A stretch of DNA of 64,000 bases from a bacterium HR19 (lineage in GTDB: Bacteria > Calescibacteriota > Calescibacteriia > Calescibacteriales > Calescibacteriaceae). A program made the translations under genes and the position numbers. The stretch is taken from positions 1 through 64,000 of the forward strand of contig BEHV01000010.1 in the NCBI GenBank assembly GCA_002898315.1, written 5' to 3'. The notes under the pieces were generated by a model, which made no database searches, was not told the origin of the DNA, and worked only from the letters and a program-made list of their open reading frames with translations. This document shows, in pieces, positions 8,015 to 17,388 of this stretch (positions within the stretch are counted from its first letter, which is position 1; every line of letters begins with the position of its first letter).

Positions 8015-9181
8015 ATGACGAAAGATAAAAAATTACAGATTTCTGCTTGTTTTATAGAGAAAAAACAAAAGGGAAACAAAATCAAACTCTTGATTTCGTT
8101 GATGATTTCTTTTCTTTTTACTCTGGCACTTTACTCTTACGCTTTTTCAGCGCGAATAAAAGACATAGCGAGTGTTGAAGGTGAGAGGTCAAACTTTCTT
8201 GTTGGATTCGGAATAGTCGTCGGTCTGCGTGGAACGGGAGATATAATATCTCCAAACCTGACTGTTCAGACGCTTGTGAACCTTTTGCAGAAGATGGGAG
8301 TAAGACCAGACCCAACGGCTCTGAAAAGTTTCGGAATCGTTGCTCCGAGAACCCTTCGCCCAAGAGATTCGGCTCTGTGCATGGTGACAGCTGAACTTCC
8401 CCCATACGCAAAACCCGGTATGAGAATTGATGTTCAGGTCTCAGCTATTGGAGATGCAAGAAGTTTAAGAGGAGGAGAGCTGATCTTAACTCCGCTTTTC
8501 GGTCCAGATGGAAAAATCTGGGCTCTTGCGCAGGGACAGGTTGTGACCGGTGGAAAGGAGATAACTCGCTCGCCTTCAACTCTTGTTGGTGGTTTCCCTA
8601 CCTCCGGAAGAATTCCCAAAGGTGGCATAGTGGAAGGTGAGATAAAAACAACAATTAACGAAAAGAGGTTTGTGCGTATTTTCCTTGATTCTGCTGATTT
8701 TTCTACTGCAAAGTCGGTCGCTGATGCTATAAATTCGTTTGCTGGAACAGGACTTGCTTATGTTCAAGATGCGAGAACCATTTTTGTTGCAATTCCAGAA
8801 GAGTTCACAGGAAGAGTTGCGGAGTTTATATCTGCCATAGAAAATATTGAGGTTCTGCCTGACGCTCCGGCAAGGGTTGTGATAAACGAGAGGACGGGAA
8901 CTGTGGTTGTGGGAAGGGATGTAGGAATTTCTGAGGTAGCGGTAGCGCATGGAGATATAGTTGTAAAGATAGGGAAAGAGCCTTCGCCCCTGCCCCCGGA
9001 GTTTGATGCCGCTACCTCAAAATTTGAGAAAAGAACAGTAAATATAGTCGGTCCAGCAACTACTGTTGATGAGCTTGTGAGAGAACTTAACAAGATCGGA
9101 GCTTCTCCACAAGATATAATAGCTATTTTGCAGGCGATAAAATCAGCAGGTGCCCTGCACGCACATATTTCAACCCAGTAG
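8015..9181 (+). CDS. flgI: flagellar P-ring protein FlgI
   Basis: The 388-residue product has a long N-region and hydrophobic signal (to about residue 46), then the FlgI core. This begins RIKDIASVEGERSNFLVGFGIVVGL and continues with LRGTGD and PRDSALCMVTAELPPYAKPGMRIDV. It ends with VDELVRELNKIGASPQDIIAILQAIKSAGALHA, the usual FlgI C-terminus. FlgI forms the periplasmic peptidoglycan ring around the rod. A strong AAGGAGGT lies 12 bp before the ATG. It is translated after flgH and before the rod-binding gene. Confidence 0.95.
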   Translation: MTKDKKLQISACFIEKKQKGNKIKLLISLMISFLFTLALYSYAFSARIKDIASVEGERSNFLVGFGIVVGLRGTGDIISPNLTVQTLVNLLQKMGVRPDPTALKSFGIVAPRTLRPRDSALCMVTAELPPYAKPGMRIDVQVSAIGDARSLRGGELILTPLFGPDGKIWALAQGQVVTGGKEITRSPSTLVGGFPTSGRIPKGGIVEGEIKTTINEKRFVRIFLDSADFSTAKSVADAINSFAGTGLAYVQDARTIFVAIPEEFTGRVAEFISAIENIEVLPDAPARVVINERTGTVVVGRDVGISEVAVAHGDIVVKIGKEPSPLPPEFDAATSKFEKRTVNIVGPATTVDELVRELNKIGASPQDIIAILQAIKSAGALHAHISTQ

Positions 9182-9186
9182 AAAAA

Positions 9187-9516
9187 ATGAAAGAAATAGA
9201 ACAAGCAAAGTTGAAACCTTCTCCGCTCTGTGTGGATTGTCTGCCACGACCATCTGACAGGCAAAGAGTTATAGATGATGTTTGCTCTGAGTTTGAATCA
9301 TTTTTCGTAAAGGAGTTTCTGAAAGATGCTTTCGTTATGAGCGGAGAACTTGCAGAAAGCTACGGATATTTCTACAAAGAAATTGTCTTAGATACGCTCT
9401 CCAGAACTTCATCGTTTGGTATAAAGGACTTTCTGAAAAAGGCAATTGAAAATAACCTTGAGTTCATTCAAAACGGATATATAAGAAAAAAGAAAAACAG
9501 TATCGGGAGATTTTGA
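9187..9516 (+). CDS. FlgJ-type rod-binding protein without muramidase domain
   Basis: This 109-residue protein contains a single rod-binding domain: a segment ESFFVKEFLKDAF followed by ESYGYFYKEIVLDTLSRTSSFGIKDFL, as in the N-terminal half of FlgJ. The C-terminal muramidase found in enterobacterial FlgJ is absent, as in many non-enteric bacteria that use a separate hydrolase. It starts 5 bp after flgI and closes the flagellar operon; the next gene is convergent. Confidence 0.8.
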   Translation: MKEIEQAKLKPSPLCVDCLPRPSDRQRVIDDVCSEFESFFVKEFLKDAFVMSGELAESYGYFYKEIVLDTLSRTSSFGIKDFLKKAIENNLEFIQNGYIRKKKNSIGRF

Positions 9517-9529
9517 TTTTTCTGAAATA

Positions 9530-11110
9530 TCACATTCTTTCCGGAGCGGAAACTCCAAGAAGAGAAAGCCCTTTTTTTGTTATCTCCTTTACAATCTCCG
9601 AGATAAACATGCGAGAAAAGCTTGTCTCCTCTTCATCGGTGAGAATTCTTTTTCTTTGGTAAAATGAATGAAAAGCAGATGCAAGAGATAAGAGGAAAGA
9701 TGTTATTCTGCTTGGTTCCCACAATTTGCATGAAACAATAACTTCATCGTAAAAAACTGAACAGAGAGCCAGGAGGTTTCTCTCTTCTTCTTCATCAAAT
9801 ATCTTTGTTGTCTTCTTTTCGGACTTTAATTTTTCCTTCCATTTTTGGTATTCTGGAAGCATTTTTCTGTTCTCCGCTTCTCTGAAAAGTGAGCATGCTC
9901 TTGCGTGTGTGTATTGGACATAGTACACAGGATTTTCAAAACTTTTCCTTTTTGCCATATCTATATCAAAGTCAAGAGGTGTATCGCAATTTCTTGTAAG
10001 ATAGATAAATTTCGCAGCGTCTTCTCCTACTTCATCTAAAAGCTCGTCAAGTGTTATGTATGTTCCTTCTCTTTTTGACATCTGAACAGATTTTCCGTCT
10101 TTTATGAGATTTACCATCTGGACGAGTTTGACGATGAACTCTCCTTGAAATCCCGCTATGCGAAGGAATGATTCTATTCTTTTTATGTATCCATGATGGT
10201 CTGCTCCCCAGACCTGAAACAATATGTCATATTTTCTTTTTATTTTGTCAAGGTGGTATGCGCAGTCATTTCCAAAGTATGTAGGTTTTTTATCGCTTTT
10301 TATCACAACTCTATCTTTTTCATCACCAAATTGTGTTGTTTTCAAAAATACAGCACCATCTTTTTCGTAAAGATAATCTTTCATAACTTCCAGAGCTTCT
10401 TTGAGAAGTTTTTGAGTTATCTCTCTTTCAGAGATAAATCTTCTGAATTTTATTCCGAATCTCTCTAATGTTTTTTTGATGTCTTCAAGTATTATGCGAG
10501 AGGCGTTGAAACCGAGTTCATAATCTGAAATTGAGCCGAAATCTTTTATCTCTTTCCTTAACTTCTCTCTCACATCTTCTATGTATTTTCCTTTGTATTC
10601 CTCTCCCTCTCCTTTTATTGCTTTTCCGAGTTTTTCTATTTGTTCTCCTGCGTCGTTGATGTAGAACTCTTTTTCAACTTCTGCTCCGCAGAACTCTGCT
10701 ATGCGAGAAAGAGCATTTCCAACTGCTGCTATTCTTCCGTGTCCTATGTGAAGGGGACCGGTCGGATTTGCTGAAACGAACTCCGCGAGAACTCTTTTAC
10801 CTTCAAGAATTTTCGGTCTCTCATAATTCATAATGAAGTTCAAGGATACGCTTGAGGGGATTTTGAAGTTTACGAAACCATTTACAATCTGCGGGTTGAA
10901 CTCTTTGAGGTGAGTTGATATTTCTTCGGCTATCTGATGAGGGGGTTTTTTCATCAGAGGTGAGAGCTTGAACGCTATATCTGTAAAAAGCTCTCCATAC
11001 TTTTCATTCTTTGGTCTTTCGGGATTGGGGACCTCAAGAGATATGTTTCTATCTTTTAAGAACTCCTCTATTTTCTCTTTTATTCTCTCTCCTATTGTTT
11101 TCTGATTCAC
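9530..11110 (-). CDS. argS: arginyl-tRNA synthetase
   Basis: The 526-residue class I synthetase carries the ArgRS N-terminal additional domain (about residues 1-85). The HIGH motif appears as FVSANPTGPLHIGHGR and the KMSKS equivalent as VQMSKREGTYITLDEL. The anticodon-binding DALR domain follows, ending ..SLLGVSAPERM, which resembles the canonical ArgRS C-terminus. It charges tRNA-Arg with arginine. The start appears to be GTG; an AT-rich TAAATT-like box is about nine bases upstream. It is somewhat shorter than many ArgRS (550-580), mainly through compact insertions. Confidence 0.96.
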   Translation of the reverse strand: MNQKTIGERIKEKIEEFLKDRNISLEVPNPERPKNEKYGELFTDIAFKLSPLMKKPPHQIAEEISTHLKEFNPQIVNGFVNFKIPSSVSLNFIMNYERPKILEGKRVLAEFVSANPTGPLHIGHGRIAAVGNALSRIAEFCGAEVEKEFYINDAGEQIEKLGKAIKGEGEEYKGKYIEDVREKLRKEIKDFGSISDYELGFNASRIILEDIKKTLERFGIKFRRFISEREITQKLLKEALEVMKDYLYEKDGAVFLKTTQFGDEKDRVVIKSDKKPTYFGNDCAYHLDKIKRKYDILFQVWGADHHGYIKRIESFLRIAGFQGEFIVKLVQMVNLIKDGKSVQMSKREGTYITLDELLDEVGEDAAKFIYLTRNCDTPLDFDIDMAKRKSFENPVYYVQYTHARACSLFREAENRKMLPEYQKWKEKLKSEKKTTKIFDEEEERNLLALCSVFYDEVIVSCKLWEPSRITSFLLSLASAFHSFYQRKRILTDEEETSFSRMFISEIVKEITKKGLSLLGVSAPERM

Positions 11111-11188
11111 TTCAATTAAAATTTATCTCTTCTGCTTTTATATGATAAATTTTCTTGTATCGGTGTGTAGTGGGTGAAGTATTTGAGA

Positions 11189-11626
11189 TTATTTTTTGCT
11201 GATTATTTCTGCCTTTCCGCCCGCCTTTTCAATTTTTTCTTTTGCAGATTTTGAGAAAGCGTGCGCCTTCACAACGATTGCCCTTGAAATTTCTCCATCT
11301 CCTAAAATCTTGACTGGCTCTTTCAATGACTTTATCAGACCATTTTGGTAAAGAACTTCTGGTGTTATCTCATCTGCTTCAACCTTTGCCAAATCTTCTA
11401 GATTCACTACTTGATAGTATTCTGGAAACTTTGACCTAAAACCCCTTTTGGGAATCCTTCTTATAAAAGGTGTTTGTCCTCCTTCAAACCATGGTGGGGG
11501 AAGAGTGCCTCTTTGCCCTTGTCCTTTATGTCCTCTTCCAGATGTTTTGCCGTGAGTACCATAACCTCTTCCAACTCGCTTTTTCCTGTGCGTTGCTCCA
11601 TGCGGAGGTCTCAAAGCAAAAAGCAT
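11189..11626 (-). CDS. rplO: 50S ribosomal protein L15, solitary
   Basis: The 145-residue protein shows L15 features: the basic Gly-rich N-terminus ([28 protein letters not shown]), [20 protein letters not shown], and the C-terminal [32 protein letters not shown]15 binds 23S rRNA late in 50S assembly. In most bacteria it sits in the spc operon just before secY; here it stands upstream of argS and far from secY (29-30 kb) and the other ribosomal genes. Confidence 0.96.
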   Translation of the reverse strand: MLFALRPPHGATHRKKRVGRGYGTHGKTSGRGHKGQGQRGTLPPPWFEGGQTPFIRRIPKRGFRSKFPEYYQVVNLEDLAKVEADEITPEVLYQNGLIKSLKEPVKILGDGEISRAIVVKAHAFSKSAKEKIEKAGGKAEIISKK

Positions 11627-11717
11627 AAATTGATTTTTTAATCAGAAAACTCCCGATTTTCTTTTTTTCCGTTATTTTACTTTATCATTACTTAATTTAT
11701 TTTCAAAATCTCTGTAT

Positions 11718-12833
11718 ATGAAGAAGTTAAAAATCGGAATAGTTTCACCTTATTTTTTCCCACATATAGGTGGTGTCTCAAATCATGTGTGGTGGCAATA
11801 CCTTATGCTGAAAAACCGGGGTTTTGATGTGAAAATCATCGCCCCAAATTTTGGGAAAAGTGAGTACGATTGTGAGGATGTGATAAAGTTAGGCAGACCA
11901 ATTCCTTTGATTTATAATGGTTCATTAACTTTCATCTCTTTTGCTTTCAAAGCGGGAAAAATTATAGAAAGTGAAAAATTTGATATAATTCATGTTCACG
12001 AGCCGTATAATCCTTTTTGCCTTTGGTTTCTGAAAAATTCTCAAAAAAGCGTAGGGACTTTTCATGTTTTCAGAGAGGAGCCGGGAAAGATAGTGATAGC
12101 TATGGGGGAACCATTCTTGAAGCTGATGAGGAAATCTTTATCTATTGCCGTTGCTGTTTCAAAAACCGCCTCCAGAGTTGTGAAAGATATTTTCAAGGTT
12201 CCGGAGCAAAAAATAAGGGTTGTTCCGAACGGGATAAATTACGAACTTTTTTATAGTGCTGAGCCACTTGAAAAACTGCGCGATGGCAAATTCAATATTC
12301 TGTTTGTTGGGCGACTTGAACCAAGAAAAGGCGTAAAACACCTCATAAGAGCTTACAGAATCTTCAAAAAAATCGTCCCTCAATCCCGACTCATAATAGT
12401 CGGAAAAGGAATGAAAACATACTACATGTCATTTGTAACAGAAGACATAGAACAAAATGTGATATTTATGGATAATGTATCTTATGAAATTCTTCCGAGA
12501 ATATACAAATCAGCAGATATATGCGTTTTTCCTTCAACTCGTGGAGAAAGTTTTGGAATAGTTATACTTGAAGCGCTTGCAGCAGGAAAACCTGTGATAG
12601 CAGGTAATGCCGAAGGATATGTTGAACTCCTGCAAAATGGCGAATACGGAATAGTTGTGGACCCGCAAGATGAAGATTCTCTTGCAAGAGCTATGGTTGA
12701 CCTCTATTACAGAGAAGATTTGAGACACTCTCTGGCACAAAAAGGAAAAAATTACGCTGCCGAATTTGACTGGAAAAAGGTTATAGAGAAAATCATCAGA
12801 ATTTATCTTTCAGATGTTATCAAAATAGATTGA
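11718..12833 (+). CDS. GT4-family glycosyltransferase (PimA-like)
   Basis: The 371-residue protein has the GT-B fold. The N-terminal Rossmann half reads IGIVSPYFFPHIGGVSNHVWWQ, with the HVHEPY motif. The C-terminal donor-binding half contains LFVGRLEPRKGVKHLIRA and the EX7E motif ESFGIVILE followed by ALAAGKPV. The VVPNGINYELF hinge is also standard. This subgroup resembles phosphatidylinositol mannosyltransferases and other sugar-lipid enzymes using GDP- or UDP-sugars. Neighbours give no pathway (rplO divergent, lipoprotein next), so the acceptor is unknown. Confidence 0.87.
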   Translation: MKKLKIGIVSPYFFPHIGGVSNHVWWQYLMLKNRGFDVKIIAPNFGKSEYDCEDVIKLGRPIPLIYNGSLTFISFAFKAGKIIESEKFDIIHVHEPYNPFCLWFLKNSQKSVGTFHVFREEPGKIVIAMGEPFLKLMRKSLSIAVAVSKTASRVVKDIFKVPEQKIRVVPNGINYELFYSAEPLEKLRDGKFNILFVGRLEPRKGVKHLIRAYRIFKKIVPQSRLIIVGKGMKTYYMSFVTEDIEQNVIFMDNVSYEILPRIYKSADICVFPSTRGESFGIVILEALAAGKPVIAGNAEGYVELLQNGEYGIVVDPQDEDSLARAMVDLYYREDLRHSLAQKGKNYAAEFDWKKVIEKIIRIYLSDVIKID

Positions 12834-12881
12834 TTTTTTTAAAATCAGTTGTAAGATAGTGAAATTCAATTTATTTACTTT

Positions 12882-12910
12882 TTGTTTAAGAATAATGTCA
12901 AAGGTATAAT
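12882..12910 (+). promoter_or_regulatory. sigma70-like promoter for the 12922 lipoprotein gene
   Basis: A -35-like TTGTTT (12882-12887), a 17 bp spacer and a perfect TATAAT (12905-12910) lie just before the ATG at 12922. Transcription would begin about five bases before the start codon, giving an essentially leaderless mRNA. No Shine-Dalgarno is present. Confidence 0.55.
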
Positions 12911-12921
12911 ATTTTTTCAGT

Positions 12922-14280
12922 ATGCTGAAAGGAAAAAAGATTTCGCTTCCCCTTTTTTTATTTATTTCTTTTTACTTTTCCCTTACCCATTGCAGTAGTG
13001 ATAACAGCAGTAATAATAGTAATAGCAACAATTTAGAAATTGTCTGCTCAGAAGATAATCCGCAGATTTTCAAAGTTGTTGAGATACAGCCAAACAGACT
13101 CTGGACAGATACAGGAATAATCTTGAAGAAAGGTTATGATGTCGTTGTTGAGATAGACGATGATAGAACTTTTGGAAAAGATGAGGTCAGTTTTTCAAAT
13201 CCTGTGATATTTGCCGGTCAAGATGCGGTTATATTAAAAGTAGGAGAATCTGGGGTTCCTCAACCTGTGGGGAAAATTTATCGCTTCACCGCGGCGTCGG
13301 AACACGAGAACCAGAAAATATTTTTGGGATGGAACTCAATTGAACCTCTTGTGAGAAAAAAACAATCAGAAAGCGGAGAAGAGATCATAGAAAAACCATC
13401 TCCCATAACAGCCGTAATTAAAGTTTTTGTGCCAGAGACAACAAAGACTGTAAGGAGGACAGCCCTTTTAGCCCCTGTTAATAACTTCTGGACAGATGAG
13501 ACAAACCCGCGATTTTATTGGGATGCAGTTGACAACGCTATAAGATACATATTTCAAATATCTGATTATCCAGATTTCAGAAGAATAATTGAAACAGTTG
13601 AGATATCTGCTTCTGGTGGTCAAGCAAATCCTGTTTCTGTTGTAGGTGGTGGAACCCAACAGAATGTCCAATTTAACCTTCGCGAAGGAATATACTGGTG
13701 GAGGGTGAAAGTACAGGTTAATCTCGGAAGGTCTCTCAATCCTGTTCCCGTTTGGTCTTGCTGGTCTGAACCATTCAGGTTGGGAGTTGAACTCGGAACT
13801 CCCCCTCAACCCCCGCAGTTTTTATCTCCGACAACTCTTGATGTTTTCAAGCCTGGTGATACTATAAACTTTGAATTTACTACACAAGATGATCCTTCTT
13901 TTGTTTTCTGGAGAATGAGGCATGTTGTTTCTGAGTGCGACCAGCAACCTTCAATCAATCCGAACGACCCGAATTCTGGAAATCCTACTCCATGGCATAT
14001 TTTCAGGGTGAAATTGGGTGAAGGGAACATAAAAGAGATTCCCAAACTTATCGGATACTACAAATACGAAAACCTTGAAAGAGGAAACCATCTTTTCAGA
14101 GTTGAGGTCAAAGACGCAAACGATCAAACAGGAGTGGGAATAAGGAATTCAGATTTCAGAGTTTCTGTTGGATGTGAGGAAGAATCTCAGCAATCTGCAA
14201 CTCAACCTTCACAGGGACAGCAAAGCGGAGGAGGGCAGAATCAACCGGGAGGCGGTGGTCAATCTCAACCCAGCAGATAG
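12922..14280 (+). CDS. secreted lipoprotein-like protein with fibronectin-like modules, unknown function
   Basis: The 452-residue product has a hydrophobic signal ending at a Cys (SLTHC-SSDN); the -1 His makes the lipobox atypical. A Ser/Asn-rich linker follows (to about residue 35), then several beta-rich segments. One reads YIFQISDYPDFRRIIETVE followed by IYWWRVKVQV, the pattern of Fn3-like modules in surface proteins. The final 30 residues are a low-complexity Gln/Gly/Ser/Pro tail. It is likely outer-membrane or surface exposed. No catalytic motif is visible. The next gene is convergent. A promoter immediately upstream suggests monocistronic expression. Confidence 0.7.
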   Translation: MLKGKKISLPLFLFISFYFSLTHCSSDNSSNNSNSNNLEIVCSEDNPQIFKVVEIQPNRLWTDTGIILKKGYDVVVEIDDDRTFGKDEVSFSNPVIFAGQDAVILKVGESGVPQPVGKIYRFTAASEHENQKIFLGWNSIEPLVRKKQSESGEEIIEKPSPITAVIKVFVPETTKTVRRTALLAPVNNFWTDETNPRFYWDAVDNAIRYIFQISDYPDFRRIIETVEISASGGQANPVSVVGGGTQQNVQFNLREGIYWWRVKVQVNLGRSLNPVPVWSCWSEPFRLGVELGTPPQPPQFLSPTTLDVFKPGDTINFEFTTQDDPSFVFWRMRHVVSECDQQPSINPNDPNSGNPTPWHIFRVKLGEGNIKEIPKLIGYYKYENLERGNHLFRVEVKDANDQTGVGIRNSDFRVSVGCEEESQQSATQPSQGQQSGGGQNQPGGGGQSQPSR

Positions 14281-14288
14281 AATTTTTT

Positions 14289-16244
14289 TCATTTGCCAAG
14301 TTCTTTTTTTAGCTCTCTGTAAGCTTTTTCTATTTCTTCAATACTTGCTTCGTCTTCAAGTGTAGTTATATCTCCGATTTTCGCTTCTGTGAAAACCGCT
14401 TTGAGCAATCTCCTCATAATTTTTCCGCTCCTTGTTTTGGGAAGTTTAGATATGAACACAATATCTTTTGGAACTGCTATTGGTCCTACAACTTTTCTTA
14501 CCTGTTCTTTGAGTTTTTCTTTGAGAGTATCAGAGGGAGAGACACCTTCTTTCAGTATAACAAAGGCGATTGGTATTTCTCCTTTTTCTTTGTCTTCTAT
14601 TCCAACGACTGCTGATTCTGCTACTCCTTCATATCCTGTGAGAGCTGACTCTATTTCATAAGTTCCGAGTCGGTGTCCTGCGGTTTTTATCACTTCGTCT
14701 GCTCTTCCAAGAACCCATATATAGCCATCTTGGTCTTGGACTGCGAAGTCGCCAGTGTAGAAAACACCTTCAAATCTTTTCCAGTATGTTTCCTCATATC
14801 TTCTGTCATCTTTCCATATTGTAAGGGGCATTCCTGGGAAAGGGTTATCTATTACTAAAAACCCTTTTTCTCCCGGTTCTGCATAAGAGCCATCTTGTCT
14901 TCTTACGCTCACAGATACTCCCGGAATCGGCATACCGTTAGTTCCGGGCTTCATAGGTATGAGTTCCCATCCCGGTGTGTGAGATATAATTATTCCTCCT
15001 GTTTCTGTCATCCACCAGGTTGAACCCGCGACGCATTTTCTTTTTCCGATTTTGTTGAAGAACCATCTCCACGCTTCTGGATTTATCGGCTCTCCGACCG
15101 AATGCAGAATCCTCAAAGAATCAAGGTTGTATTTTTCTACATTTTCTTCTGGATACTTCATAAGCAATCTTATTGCTGTTGGGGAAGTATAGAATATGCT
15201 AACCTTGTATTTTTCTATTATTTCCCACCATATTCCGGGGTGTGGATAATCAGGTGTTCCCTCATACATAACTTGTGTTGCACCAACCATCATGGGACCA
15301 AAGACAATGTATGAGTGTCCGGTTATCCATCCTATATCTGCTGTACACCAGAAGATATCTTCATCTTTTATATCAAATACCCATTTCACAGTAGCCCACA
15401 AAATAGTCATGTATCCTCCTGTATCTCTGACTATTCCTTTTGGTTTTCCTGTTGTTCCCGATGTGTAGAGAATGAAAAGTGGGTCATAGGAGTTCATCTC
15501 TTCGGGTTCAACAAAGACATCTGATGGAACATCTTTTATTAAATCATCTGCGAATATATCTTTTTTATCTTTTAACCATCCTTCCCCTAATCTTCTGAAA
15601 ACGACGGTTTTTTCTATGTTTGAGTTTGATGTGGCGGATTCAACATTTTTCTGCAAATAAATCTTTTTACCTCTTCTGAGGAATCCATCTGCTGTTATTA
15701 TTATTTTTGAGCCGGAGTCGTCAATTCTATCTTTTAGTGCTTGTGAGCCGAATCCAGAGAAAACGAAAGAGAATATAACACCTATGCGTGATAGAGCAAG
15801 CATTGTGGCAGGAAGTTCTGGAATCATGGGCATATATATTGTTGCTATGTCTCCTTTTTTCAGACCGAGCCTATTTTTGAAAGCAAAAGATAGAGAATTG
15901 ACGAGTTTGAAAAAATCATTATATGTCAAAGTTCTTTCTTTTTTGTCTTCTCCTATCCATAAGAGAGCGATTTTATCTTTTTTGCCTTTTTTGATCTGAA
16001 CATCAAGACAGAGGTATGATGCATTTATTTTTCCATCAGGAAACCATTTCAGGAACGGGAATTTACCTTCGTATGCTTTTTGCGGTTTTTTAAACCAATC
16101 TAACTCACTCGCTATGCTGAGCCAGAAACTTTCTTTGATTGTTTCTTTGTGTTTTGATTTGTATTCTTCGGGGGAGACGAATTTCCATTTTTCAACCGTT
16201 ATTTTTTCGTCAAAGGGTAATTTTTTTTCTTCTGTTTCCGGCAT
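14289..16244 (-). CDS. acsA: acetyl-CoA synthetase, AMP-forming (acetate/propionate:CoA ligase)
   Basis: The 651-residue enzyme belongs to the adenylate-forming ANL family. Motifs are LYTSGTTGKPKGIVRDTGGY (P-loop), WCTADIGWITGHSYIVFGP, STWWMTETGGIIISHTPG, YTGDFAVQDQDGYIWVLGRADEVI and the terminal PKTRSGKIMRRLLK. The last contains the catalytic Lys that is acetylated in many Acs. The WWMTETGG motif keeps the Trp pair seen in acetate-preferring enzymes, so acetate is the likeliest substrate; propionate is possible and would fit the methylmalonyl-CoA mutase gene. A strong AAAGGAGGT precedes the ATG. The CRISPR leader lies upstream. Confidence 0.92.
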   Translation of the reverse strand: MPETEEKKLPFDEKITVEKWKFVSPEEYKSKHKETIKESFWLSIASELDWFKKPQKAYEGKFPFLKWFPDGKINASYLCLDVQIKKGKKDKIALLWIGEDKKERTLTYNDFFKLVNSLSFAFKNRLGLKKGDIATIYMPMIPELPATMLALSRIGVIFSFVFSGFGSQALKDRIDDSGSKIIITADGFLRRGKKIYLQKNVESATSNSNIEKTVVFRRLGEGWLKDKKDIFADDLIKDVPSDVFVEPEEMNSYDPLFILYTSGTTGKPKGIVRDTGGYMTILWATVKWVFDIKDEDIFWCTADIGWITGHSYIVFGPMMVGATQVMYEGTPDYPHPGIWWEIIEKYKVSIFYTSPTAIRLLMKYPEENVEKYNLDSLRILHSVGEPINPEAWRWFFNKIGKRKCVAGSTWWMTETGGIIISHTPGWELIPMKPGTNGMPIPGVSVSVRRQDGSYAEPGEKGFLVIDNPFPGMPLTIWKDDRRYEETYWKRFEGVFYTGDFAVQDQDGYIWVLGRADEVIKTAGHRLGTYEIESALTGYEGVAESAVVGIEDKEKGEIPIAFVILKEGVSPSDTLKEKLKEQVRKVVGPIAVPKDIVFISKLPKTRSGKIMRRLLKAVFTEAKIGDITTLEDEASIEEIEKAYRELKKELGK

Positions 16245-16443
16245 TTTATAAGACCTCCTTTGATTTTATTTCACAGATTAAATTTAGTTCGTTAAGTTAT
16301 ATTTTGATTTTTGTTGTGAGGTATGGTGTTTATTCTTCTTCAATACCGAAATTGCGATTGACTTTGTATTTCTCATAGATTTTTTTAACATAAAAAAGAA
16401 AATTCATTCCCATGTCTAAACTCTCTCTGCGCCTAAAAATCTA
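16245..16443 (+). promoter_or_regulatory. AT-rich CRISPR leader region
   Basis: About 200 bp of AT-rich, gene-free DNA lies between the acs start and the first repeat. In the orientation where repeats end in ATTGCAAC (the typical 8-nt crRNA 5' handle of type I/III systems), this is the leader side. It should hold the array promoter; I cannot define exact -35/-10 boxes. It also contains the acs Shine-Dalgarno on the minus strand. Confidence 0.5.
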
Positions 16444-16801
16444 GTTTAAATTCCACTTTGGTGCATTGCAACATGAGATATATCAATCCTGAGGGAGTTG
16501 ATTTATCAGTTTAAATTCCACTTTGGTGCATTGCAACAAGATTAAAACTTCTTTAAGTTATTTAACCCCCCTGCGTTTAAATTCCACTTTGGTGCATTGC
16601 AACATCAGGTGGTGCTCTTCTCGGAAACGCAGTGAAAGAGGTTTAAATTCCACTTTGGTGCATTGCAACGAAAAGTTAAAAGTGTTAATTAATTTGATGA
16701 AAATTTGTTTAAATTCCACTTTGGTGCATTGCAACTTTTCGTGTAAATGTAAATAGGGATATCAGGTAATTCGTTTAAATTCCACTTTGGTGCATTGCAA
16801 C
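16444..16801 (+). CRISPR. CRISPR array, six 29-bp repeats and five spacers
   Basis: Six identical 29-bp repeats begin GTTTAAATTCC and end GTGCATTGCAAC. They lie at 16444-16472, 16509-16537, 16575-16603, 16641-16669, 16707-16735 and 16773-16801. Spacers are 36, 37, 37, 37 and 37 bp, all different. The 3' end ATTGCAAC fits the AUUGNAAC crRNA handle of type I-B and type III systems and gives plus-strand transcription. All repeats, including the last, are intact, so no terminal decay is seen. The only cas sequence nearby is a broken cas6 remnant on the right side. Confidence 0.97.
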
Positions 16802-16967
16802 TGCAAAAACTTCCTAATAAAATCAAGGGCTCCAAAACAATTCTTTCAAAATTTTGCGTCAAAGTTCCAGTATTGATTTTAATCACTTTTTGCAAAAAAG
16901 TCAAGTAAAACGAAAAACTTTTGGTTAAGATAAAAAGAAAAATTTGTTCTCTATCTATTTAATAATA

Positions 16968-17380
16968 TTAAAAATGCTGTCTTTGTAGAATATCTATCAA
17001 GCCAAAGCCCTGACCTGTTTTCACTCCAAGCCCATAATCATAAACAAACTGCAACATCTCCGGCTCTCCTTCAAGATAAAAGACACCCTTAAAACCCCTC
17101 AGAACTCCACCATAAATGCCTCACATAAAATATGTTTTATGCTCTCCTGACCGAAAAACGGAGAAATAACCTCTTCTGAAATCAACTTCTCCTTTTCTCC
17201 ATTCACTTCAAGTGGTATCAACCTTACTCTTGCAGATATTCTTCTGCCCTTTATTATCTCGTATTTCTGATTCATTCTCTCCTCAAAAACCCTGTTGAAG
17301 CAAATTCCAGCTGTCTTGAACATACCATGCTCTGATTTTATCTCCACAGGTCAATATTTTTATCTCCTTTCCTTCCTCTC
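16968..17380 (-). pseudogene. truncated, frameshifted cas6 (CRISPR endoribonuclease) remnant
   Basis: A minus-strand frame from GTG 17347 to TGA 17099 encodes 82 residues (VEIKSEHGMFKTAG.., NRVFEERMNQKYEIIKG..). It stops at MVEF just where a second frame continues LRGFKGVFYLEGEPEML and YDYGLGVKTGQGFGLIDIL to a TAA at 16968. That last segment is the glycine-rich C-terminus of Cas6. A single inserted base near 17100 would restore one reading frame. Upstream, another frame reads EGKEIKILT before VEIKS, hinting at a second indel near 17350. The N-terminal half of a normal Cas6 (220-250 residues) is missing, with gcvPA directly adjoining. Function is almost surely lost. Confidence 0.72.
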
Positions 17381-17388
17381 CCATTATC

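Noticed and set aside
16523..16756. Open frame through the CRISPR array with repeated peptide
   Set aside because: It is just the translation of the identical DNA repeats and spacers; no start signal or protein-like composition.
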